Source: Streptomyces sp. DG1A-41
Lineage (GTDB): Bacteria; Actinomycetota; Actinomycetes; Streptomycetales; Streptomycetaceae
Assembly: GCF_037055355.1 (NCBI RefSeq)
Contig: NZ_CP146350.1
Location: forward strand, 1,258,501-1,322,500
Reading direction: 5' to 3'
DNA: 64,000 nt
Shown here: in pieces, positions 54,892-64,000 of the stretch
Position numbering within the stretch: the stretch's first letter is position 1
How the letters are laid out: the number at the start of each line of letters is the position of its first letter
Made by a program: the position numbers and the translations under genes
The notes under the pieces: model-generated
The model's input: only the letters and a program-made list of their open reading frames with translations
Told to the model about the DNA's origin: nothing
The model's database searches: none

Positions 54892-55716
54892 TCAGTAGCC
54901 CCGCTGGCTGGCGTAGAAGACCAGCCGATACTTGCCGATCTGCACCTCGTCGCCGTTGTTCAGGGCGACCTGGTCGATCCGCTCGCGGTTCACGTACGTG
55001 CCGTTCAGGCTGCCCACGTCAGCCACCGTGAACGAACCGTCCTGGCCTCGGCGGAACTCCACATGGCGCCGCGAGACCGTCACGTCGTCCAGGAAGATGT
55101 CGCTCTGCGGATGACGCCCGGCCGTGGTCAGATCGCCATCCAGCAGGAAGCGGCTGCCCGAGTTCGGCCCGCGGCGCACCACCAGGAGCGCGGAGCCCAG
55201 CGGCAGCGCGTCGACAGCCGCCTGCGCCTCGGGGGACAGCGTCGGCATCGGCGTCTGGCCGGTGGTCTCGCTGTCGTAGGCCTCGAGACCGGAGATGGAA
55301 ATCGTGGAGGTCGTCTCGGACGGACGCTCCGCCGCCGCCCCGGCCCGCAGCGGCGCGCCACAGTTGGAGCAGAAGCGGCTGTTCTCCGCGTTGCGGTTAC
55401 CGCACCTCGTACATACCAGGGCCGACATCGGATCCTCCTGCCGCGGCTGCCCGCCGGGGGCATTGGACGCATACGGGTCGGAAAACCCTCCACCCGCACC
55501 TGAGGTTGACGGTTGCCCGAAACCTATGCCGCCGGGCTGCGCAGGGTCAACCGACGGCGCGCCCTGACCTCCGGAAATGTCACCGCCCGGACCACCGACC
55601 TGGTCCCGGAACAGCGGCCGCTGGCCCTCCGCGTCAGGCTGTGCGCGATGGCGAGCGGTCGCATTGTCGCTGCCTTCTCGCGCGCTCTTGCCGAACAACT
55701 TCGCAAACAACTTCAC
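54892..55716 (-). CDS. garA: GarA/OdhI-like FHA protein with zinc ribbon
   Basis: 274 residues from GTG 55716 (AAGGGGA upstream). Residues 1-95 are a disordered Gly/Pro/Gln-rich region after an opening KLFAKLFGKSAREG. A zinc ribbon follows (C102-x2-C105 ... C116-x2-C119), then ETTS at 134-137, the Ser/Thr-kinase phosphorylation motif of GarA/OdhI, and the FHA domain (178-270) with GRHPQSDIFLDDVTVSRRH and NGTYVN. When phosphorylated, GarA binds its own FHA domain and releases 2-oxoglutarate dehydrogenase and glutamate enzymes. The zinc ribbon and long N-tail are additions relative to mycobacterial GarA. Confidence 0.9.
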   Translation of the reverse strand: MKLFAKLFGKSAREGSDNATARHRAQPDAEGQRPLFRDQVGGPGGDISGGQGAPSVDPAQPGGIGFGQPSTSGAGGGFSDPYASNAPGGQPRQEDPMSALVCTRCGNRNAENSRFCSNCGAPLRAGAAAERPSETTSTISISGLEAYDSETTGQTPMPTLSPEAQAAVDALPLGSALLVVRRGPNSGSRFLLDGDLTTAGRHPQSDIFLDDVTVSRRHVEFRRGQDGSFTVADVGSLNGTYVNRERIDQVALNNGDEVQIGKYRLVFYASQRGY

Positions 55717-55906
55717 GGGCGATTCCCCTTGACCGAAACAGACCCGCCCGTGGGGCAGGACGAACCCTGACTGAACACTCTGACCGACCCGGACATCCTG
55801 ACAACGTCCGTCTGCACCAGACAGTTTCCACCACGCACCACCCATTCGGTGCGCCGACCCCCCGCAACCTCATGCCCTCGCCGGACGTCGCCCATGCACC
55901 CCCGGT

Positions 55907-56857
<951 letters not shown>

Positions 56858-56862
56858 CGGCC

Positions 56863-57195
56863 TCACGCCCGGAACACGTGCCGACGGATCGCCGCGGCGT
56901 TGGAGAAGATCCTGATGCCGAGGACGACCACCACACCGGTGGACAGCTGGGCACCCACGCCCAACTTGTCGCCCAGGAACACGATCAACGCGGCCACGAC
57001 CACGTTCGACAGGAACGACACCACGAAGACCTTGTCGTCGAAGATGCCGTCGAGCATGGCCCGCAGGCCGCCGAAGACGGCGTCGAGCGCCGCCACGACA
57101 GCGATCGGCAGATAAGGCTCGACCACCGCCGGAACCTCAGGCCGGACCAACAGGCCGGCCACGACTCCCACGACGAGGCCCAGTACGGCGATCAC
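56863..57195 (-). CDS. sbp: Small basic protein Sbp (DUF1290)
   Basis: 110 residues, three membrane helices (IAVLGLVVGVVAGLLV; PIAVVAALDAVFGGLRAML; VFVVSFLSNVVVAALIVFLGDKLGVGAQLSTGVVVVLGIRIFSNAAAIRRHVF). Conserved between two DUF881 genes across Gram-positives and in Rv1824. It overlaps the stop-start junction of the upstream DUF881 gene by 4 bp, so all three are co-translated. Function unknown; in Bacillus sbp lies near ftsA/ftsZ. Confidence 0.93.
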   Translation of the reverse strand: MIAVLGLVVGVVAGLLVRPEVPAVVEPYLPIAVVAALDAVFGGLRAMLDGIFDDKVFVVSFLSNVVVAALIVFLGDKLGVGAQLSTGVVVVLGIRIFSNAAAIRRHVFRA

Positions 57196-58097
57196 GATGT
57201 GCCCTTCTCGCTTTTCTCAGTGCTCGGCTGTGCTGTACGTACGATCACACTCGGTGCGGCAGGCAGCCGGAGGTCCTCCTCCACGGAGATGGCTGTCCTG
57301 ACGCCGTAGCTCTCCTGGAGCGCGTTCAGGTACAGCCCGTCCGCGCTGTTCTGGAACCGAGTGCTCAGCCGCTGCCCGTCCCCGACCGCGAGCACCGTGT
57401 ACGGCGGCACCAGCGGCTTGTTGTCGACCAGTATCGCGTCCCCCGCGGCCCTGATCGCGGACAGCGCCGTCAGCCGCTGCCCGTTGATCGAGACGGCCTC
57501 GGCGCCCGACTCCCACAGCCCGTTGACCACGCGCTGCATGTCCCGGTCGCGCACCCGGCCGGTATCCGAGAACCCGGTGGTCTCGCGCGGGTTGCCGTCA
57601 CCGCCGGTGCCGGCCTCCTTGGCGTCGTTCACCACGAGCTTCATGCCGGGGCCGTGCACCGCTGTGGCGCCCGACAGGATGCCGACGATCTCGGACTCGG
57701 CGCTGCCACCGCTGTGCTTCAGCGCCTCACGCTGTCGCGCGCTCACGTCCTCGCGCAGCCGGTCGACGGAGTCCTCCAGCTTGTCCGCCGTCTCGGACTC
57801 CCGGTCGATCCGGTCGACCAGTTCCTCGCGCTCCTTGGCGACGACCGGAGCGGCGACCCGCGCCTGCGCCGCTCCCACGGTCACGACGAGGGCCGCGAGC
57901 ACGAGGCCGGCGGCGAGTCCCAGCTTCGCCCTGAGCGTCTTCGGCATGCCACCGTCGCCCGCGGCCTTCTTCCGCGCGGCGGCCTCGGCGTATCCGTCGT
58001 CGAGGCTGTGGTCCATGACGTTGGTGATCAACGACATGGATGCGTCCGGGCGCCTGGGCCGCGTCGGCGTGCTCCGAATGGGGGGTTGCTGCGGCAT
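57192..58097 (-). CDS. DUF881 membrane protein
   Basis: 301 residues from ATG 58097 (ATG 58106 is an alternative). A ~50-residue cytoplasmic start (SMSLITNVMDHSLDDGYAEAAARKKAAG) is followed by one membrane helix (LGLAAGLVLAALVVTVGAAQA), a coiled coil rich in Glu/Arg/Asp, and DUF881 (GILSGATAVHGPGMKLVVNDAKEAG ... LWESGAEAVSINGQRLTALSAIRAAGDAILVDNKPLVPPYTV). Counterpart of Rv1823. First gene of the DUF881-sbp-DUF881 unit. Confidence 0.9.
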   Translation of the reverse strand: MPQQPPIRSTPTRPRRPDASMSLITNVMDHSLDDGYAEAAARKKAAGDGGMPKTLRAKLGLAAGLVLAALVVTVGAAQARVAAPVVAKEREELVDRIDRESETADKLEDSVDRLREDVSARQREALKHSGGSAESEIVGILSGATAVHGPGMKLVVNDAKEAGTGGDGNPRETTGFSDTGRVRDRDMQRVVNGLWESGAEAVSINGQRLTALSAIRAAGDAILVDNKPLVPPYTVLAVGDGQRLSTRFQNSADGLYLNALQESYGVRTAISVEEDLRLPAAPSVIVRTAQPSTEKSEKGTS

Positions 58098-58146
58098 GCC
58101 GCACATCGTCGCACGTCGCGGCCACTACCTCCGAACGGCCCCACCG

Positions 58147-58188
58147 GCGTGCCGGACAGGCCCCCTTGGGGACACTTGTCCGGCACGC
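58147..58188 (-). terminator. Hairpin terminator after the ManC-like gene
   Basis: Perfect 12-bp arms GCGTGCCGGACA / TGTCCGGCACGC with an 18-nt loop, 17 bp after the stop of the minus-strand gene. It separates that gene from the DUF881 unit. Confidence 0.75.
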
Positions 58189-58204
58189 ACGCGTGCAGCC
58201 CGTT

Positions 58205-60700
58205 CTACCGGCCGGCGCTGTCCACGACCGCCGACCACTCGTCCAGCAGTGCCTGCGCGGAGGCGTCGTCCGGCCCTTCGGCCCACAGGTGGGTGACGGC
58301 CTCGGCCGGGTCGGGCAGCACCATCACCCAACGGCCGTCCGTCTCCACCACACGCACGCCGTCCGTGGTGTCCACGAACCGGTCGCCGGCCGCCTCGACG
58401 ACCCGGCGCATCACGAGCCCCTTGACGGCCCACGGAGTCGCCAGGTCCCGCTTCAGGACGTGCGCACGCGGGATCCGCGCATCGATCTGGCTGAGCGTGA
58501 GCTGCGTCCGCGCCACGAGCCCGATGAGCCGTACGAAAGCCGCGGTGGCGTCGTACACGCTGCTGAACTCGGGGACGATGAAGCCGCCCTTGCCGTCGCC
58601 GCCGAAGATCGTCCCTTCCTCGCCGCCCACGCGCGTGAGGTCGTCGGGTGACGTGGTCGTCCACTCGACCTGGGTCCCGTGGTACGCCGCCACCTGCTCG
58701 GCGATCCGGGTCGTGGTCACCGGCAGCGCGACCCTGCCGCTTCGCCGCTCGGCGGCGATGAGGTCCAGCATCACGAGCAGTGCCCGGTCGTCCTCGACGA
58801 TGCGTCCCTTCTCGTCGACGAGGGACAGCCGCTCACCGACGGGATCGAACCGCACCCCGAACGCGGCCCCCGAGGACGCGACGATCTCCCCGAGACGCAC
58901 CATCCCCGACCGCCGCATGTCGGCCGTCTCCGTCGGCCTGGACTCGTCGAGACCGGGATTGATCGTCAGCGAGTCGACACCGAGCTTCCCCAGCAGACTC
59001 GGCAGCACGAGGCCCGCACTTCCGTTGGACGCGTCCACGACCACCTTCAGGCCGGACTCCGCGATCCCGGTCGTGTCGACGTTCCGCAGCAGCGACCCGG
59101 TGTACGAGTCGAAGACGCTCGCCGGGAAGTGCAGATCACCGATCTCCCCGGGGAACGCACGCCGGTACTCCTGCCGCGCGAACACCCGGTCCAGCTTCCG
59201 CTGGCTGCCCTGGGACAAGTCCGCGCCCTGCCCGTCGAAGAACATGATGTCGACGGAATCCTGCACCCCGGGCGTGGTACGGATCATGATCCCGCCGGCA
59301 CTGCCGCGCGCCGTCTGCTGCCGGGCCACCGGCAGCGGCACGTTCTCCAGGTCCCGTACGTCGATGGCGCTGGCCTGCAACGCGGAGATCACCGCTCGCT
59401 TCAAAGCGCGGGCACCACGCGAGTGGTCGCGGGCCGTGGTGACGGTCGAGCCCTTCTTCAGGGTCGTCGCATAGGCACCGGCAAGCCGTACCGCCAGCTC
59501 CGGCGTAATCTCCACGTTCAGGATCCCGGACACACCACGGGCGCCGAAGAGGTGCGCCTGTCCCCTGGATTCCCAGATGACCGAGGTGTTGACGAAAGCG
59601 CCGGCTTCGATGGTCTTGAACGGATAGACCCGCACATTGCCCTGAACGATCGATTCTTCACCGATCAGGCACTCATCACCGATGACCGCCCCGTCCTCGA
59701 TCCGCGCCGCGCGCATGATGTCGGTGTTCTTTCCGACCACGCAGCCACGCAGATTGCTGTGCGGCCCCACGTAGACGTTGTCGTGAACGACGGCCTTGTG
59801 CAGAAAAGCGCCGCTCTTGACGACCACGTTGGAGCCCACGACGGTGTGCTCACGGATTTCGGCGCCGGCCTCGACCTTGGCGTAGTCACCGATGTAAAGC
59901 GGCCCGCGCATCACGGCGTCGGGATGAACCTCTGCCCCCTCCGCGACCCACACCCCGGGGGAGATCTCGAACCCGTCGATGTCGACGTCGACCTTGCCCT
60001 CCAGGACGTCGGCCTGCGCCTTCACATAGCTCTCGTGCGTGCCGACGTCCTCCCAGTACCCCTCGGCGACGTAGCCGTAGATCGGCTTGCCCTCCTTCAT
60101 CAACTGCGGGAAGACATCGCCGGACCAGTCGACGGGCACATCGGGCTCGACATAGTCGAAGACCTCGGGCTCCATCACATAGATACCGGTGTTCACGGTG
60201 TCGGAGAAGACCTGGCCCCAGGTGGGCTTCTCGAGGAAGCGCTCCACCTTGCCTTCCTCGTCGACAATGGTGATGCCGAACTCCAGCGGATTGGGCACAC
60301 GCGTCAGACAGACCGTGACCAGTGCACCCTTTTCCTTGTGGAAATTGATGAGCTCGGTGAGGTCGAAATCCGTCAGAGCATCACCTGAGATGACGAGGAA
60401 GGCATCGTCCTTCAACGCCTCTTCGGCATTCTTGACGCTTCCGGCGGTACCGAGTGGCTTCTCCTCATTGGCATAGGTGAGCTCCATACCGAGCTCTTCG
60501 CCGTCACCGAAGTAGTTCTTGACGAGCGAGGCCAGGAACTGGACAGTTACGACTGTTTCGTTGAGCCCATGCCTTTTGAGCAGCCGCAGCACGTGCTCCA
60601 TGATCGGGCGGTTGGCCACGGGCAGGAGCGGCTTGGGCATGCTTGAGGTCATGGGGCGAAGGCGCGTGCCTTCGCCTCCGGCCATCACGACGGCCTTCAT
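58205..60700 (-). CDS. Mannose-1-phosphate guanylyltransferase-like protein fused to a degenerate phosphomannomutase
   Basis: 831 residues from ATG 60700. Part 1 (1-235) is a nucleotidyltransferase: [18 protein letters not shown] with the GxGTRLrP loop, [33 protein letters not shown]. Part 2 (~250-370) is a left-handed beta-helix of hexapeptide repeats. Part 3 (~380-831) has the phosphohexomutase fold, but the active-site loop TASHNP reads RTTPGV after GGIMI, and the metal loop DGDxDR reads DPVGER. Part 3 therefore looks non-catalytic. Probably makes GDP-mannose or another NDP-sugar for wall glycans. Start chosen at the family N-terminus. Confidence 0.9.
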   Translation of the reverse strand: MKAVVMAGGEGTRLRPMTSSMPKPLLPVANRPIMEHVLRLLKRHGLNETVVTVQFLASLVKNYFGDGEELGMELTYANEEKPLGTAGSVKNAEEALKDDAFLVISGDALTDFDLTELINFHKEKGALVTVCLTRVPNPLEFGITIVDEEGKVERFLEKPTWGQVFSDTVNTGIYVMEPEVFDYVEPDVPVDWSGDVFPQLMKEGKPIYGYVAEGYWEDVGTHESYVKAQADVLEGKVDVDIDGFEISPGVWVAEGAEVHPDAVMRGPLYIGDYAKVEAGAEIREHTVVGSNVVVKSGAFLHKAVVHDNVYVGPHSNLRGCVVGKNTDIMRAARIEDGAVIGDECLIGEESIVQGNVRVYPFKTIEAGAFVNTSVIWESRGQAHLFGARGVSGILNVEITPELAVRLAGAYATTLKKGSTVTTARDHSRGARALKRAVISALQASAIDVRDLENVPLPVARQQTARGSAGGIMIRTTPGVQDSVDIMFFDGQGADLSQGSQRKLDRVFARQEYRRAFPGEIGDLHFPASVFDSYTGSLLRNVDTTGIAESGLKVVVDASNGSAGLVLPSLLGKLGVDSLTINPGLDESRPTETADMRRSGMVRLGEIVASSGAAFGVRFDPVGERLSLVDEKGRIVEDDRALLVMLDLIAAERRSGRVALPVTTTRIAEQVAAYHGTQVEWTTTSPDDLTRVGGEEGTIFGGDGKGGFIVPEFSSVYDATAAFVRLIGLVARTQLTLSQIDARIPRAHVLKRDLATPWAVKGLVMRRVVEAAGDRFVDTTDGVRVVETDGRWVMVLPDPAEAVTHLWAEGPDDASAQALLDEWSAVVDSAGR

Positions 60701-60815
60701 GTCGGAAGCGTCCTCCTCGAAGAGACGACGGTCTAGCCGACTTCCCCCGCGAGGATTGTCCCGCACTTTTCCACCACGGGCCAACGCACCGCTTCAGTGG
60801 GAGCAATCCGCGAGT

Positions 60816-61424
60816 TCAATCGGGCATGGCGTCCGCACGGACCAGGCGGCGGACTTGTACCACGTAGAGGACTCCTGCCCACCAGTACAGCGTTGTACCC
60901 CATCCGGCGAACGCCCATCCGAAAATAGCAGCCAGTGACGAGATCCAACCACTACCGTCACTGAGCAGGAGCAGCGGGAAGGCATACATCAAGTTGAAGG
61001 TGGCGGCCTTGCCCAGGAAGTTCACCTGGGGCGGCGGATAGCCGTGCCGGCGGAGGATGCCCACCATCACCAGCAGAACCAGCTCCCGCGCCAGAAGTAC
61101 AGCGGTCAACCAGAGAGGCAGAATCTCGCGCCAGGTGAGGCCGACCAAAGTCGAAAGAATGTAGAGTCGGTCGGCCGCGGGATCGAGGAGCCGGCCGAGG
61201 CTGCTGATCTGGTTCCAGCGCCGCGCGAGCTTGCCGTCCAGGTAGTCACTGATGCCGCTCAGGGCCAGTACCAGAAGGGCCCAGCCGTCACTCTGGGGCC
61301 CACCGAACTCAGGCCGCAGAATCAGCCACAGGAAGAGGGGCACGCCGACGAGGCGCGCCATGCTGAGGATGTTCGGGATGGTGAGCACACGGTCCGTCTG
61401 GACGCGAGTCTCCTGAACCTCCAC
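60816..61424 (-). CDS. CDP-alcohol phosphatidyltransferase
   Basis: 202 residues, GTG 61424 with AGGAGG 7 nt upstream. The CDP-OH-P signature D-G-x2-A-R-x8-G-x3-D-x3-D is intact: DYLDGKLARRWNQISSLGRLLDPAADRL (~60-87), with four to five further membrane helices. It transfers a phosphatidyl group from CDP-diacylglycerol to an alcohol such as glycerol-3-phosphate (PgsA), inositol phosphate or a phospholipid (cardiolipin). In M. tuberculosis pgsA3 holds this position. Substrate not certain. Confidence 0.92.
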   Translation of the reverse strand: MEVQETRVQTDRVLTIPNILSMARLVGVPLFLWLILRPEFGGPQSDGWALLVLALSGISDYLDGKLARRWNQISSLGRLLDPAADRLYILSTLVGLTWREILPLWLTAVLLARELVLLVMVGILRRHGYPPPQVNFLGKAATFNLMYAFPLLLLSDGSGWISSLAAIFGWAFAGWGTTLYWWAGVLYVVQVRRLVRADAMPD

Positions 61425-61480
61425 CCGGGGGCCTCCTGTGGGAAACGAACCAACGATGCTCCCTGACCTTACCTCAACGC

Positions 61481-61524
61481 AAAAAAGCTCTGGCTCTCGG
61501 GCTGTATGCCCAAGAACCAGAGCT
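61481..61524 (-). terminator. rRNA operon terminator with T-tract
   Basis: On the minus strand, AGCTCTGGTTCTTGGGC pairs with GCCCGAGAGCCAGAGCT around a short loop (arms 61508-61524 and 61486-61502) and runs into TTTTTT. It lies 9 bp after 5S rRNA and is a classic intrinsic terminator for the rRNA operon. Confidence 0.88.
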
Positions 61525-61532
61525 CTAAAAGG

Positions 61533-61650
61533 AGTTCGGCGGCGTCCTACTCTCCCACAGGGTCCCCCCTGCAGTACCATCGGCGCTGTAAGGCTTAGCT
61601 TCCGGGTTCGGAATGTAACCGGGCGTTTCCCCTACGCTATAACCACCGAA
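61533..61650 (-). rRNA. rrf: 5S ribosomal RNA
   Basis: 118 nt on the minus strand beginning TTCGGTGGTTATAGCG and ending GGACGCCGCCGAACT. The universal segments CCGAACCCGGAAGCTAAG and GATGGTACTGC are present, and the 5' and 3' ends pair. Last gene of the rRNA operon, followed by a T-tract terminator. Confidence 0.95.
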
Positions 61651-61739
61651 ACACTATGAAACTGACAACCGCACCACACCGTGACCATGGCATGGGGCTG
61701 TTCGTGGTTTCAGAACCAACACAGTGGACGCGAGCAACT

Positions 61740-64000
<2,261 letters not shown>

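Noticed and set aside
58679..60388. 569-codon plus-strand frame
   Set aside because: Antisense to the ManC-like gene; no recognisable domain.

Overview
The window is high-GC, with strong G/C bias at codon third positions, frequent GTG starts, a MsiK-type sugar ABC cluster without its own ATPase, an actinobacterial garA/ftsR/sbp cluster and a Streptomyces-type 5S/23S end. It is best read as a chromosomal segment of a Streptomyces species. This is inferred from gene content and codon use, not from a database search.

Layout. 1-8.7 kb holds the 5' end of a thiolase gene, an HxlR regulator, uppP, DUF4291, a SnoaL-like protein, lnt, an oxidoreductase, a DinB-fold protein, a lipoprotein and ung. 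8.7-16.3 kb holds a peptide-type ABC binding lipoprotein, a fabG/SDR operon, a HipA-like kinase/DUF3037 pair, a Rieske lipoprotein, an isochorismatase-like protein, a PPOX-fold protein and a LysR regulator. 16.3-24.1 kb holds three EamA transporters, a MocR regulator facing a PPOX-fold gene, a Clp-N protein ending in a 21-bp minisatellite, an SRPBCC protein and a PadR regulator. 24.1-27.5 kb looks like an acquired islet: a Tn3-family transposase relic, an APH(6)/hydroxyurea-kinase-like gene, and an HxlR/MFS divergent pair whose transporter carries a TTA (bldA) codon. 27.5-32.7 kb holds PhzF, a CPBP protease, a GCS-like ligase and small conserved streptomycete proteins.

32.8-40.5 kb is a xylan-utilisation cluster: a LacI regulator, a secreted GH10 xylanase, a binding protein with two permeases, and a cytoplasmic GH43 enzyme. 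CGAAA(G/C)TTTCG-type palindromes precede the binding-protein and GH43 genes. One permease gene appears to be frameshifted by a single extra C. 40.8-47.3 kb holds an APC permease, a DUF1707 protein and a molybdate cluster (HTH-Mop regulator, modA, modB, modC, di-Mop protein).

47.3-61.4 kb is all minus strand apart from one PRC-barrel gene: gcvP behind a tandem glycine riboswitch, dinB, merR, a DUF151 nuclease, ftsR, a GarA-like FHA protein, DUF881-sbp-DUF881, a ManC-like protein with a degenerate phosphomannomutase half, and a CDP-alcohol phosphatidyltransferase. The order pgsA-DUF881-sbp-DUF881-garA-ftsR-DUF151-merR-gcvP matches that recalled for Mycobacterium tuberculosis, except that gcvH is absent. 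61.5-64 kb is the 3' end of a minus-strand rRNA operon (5S, then partial 23S).
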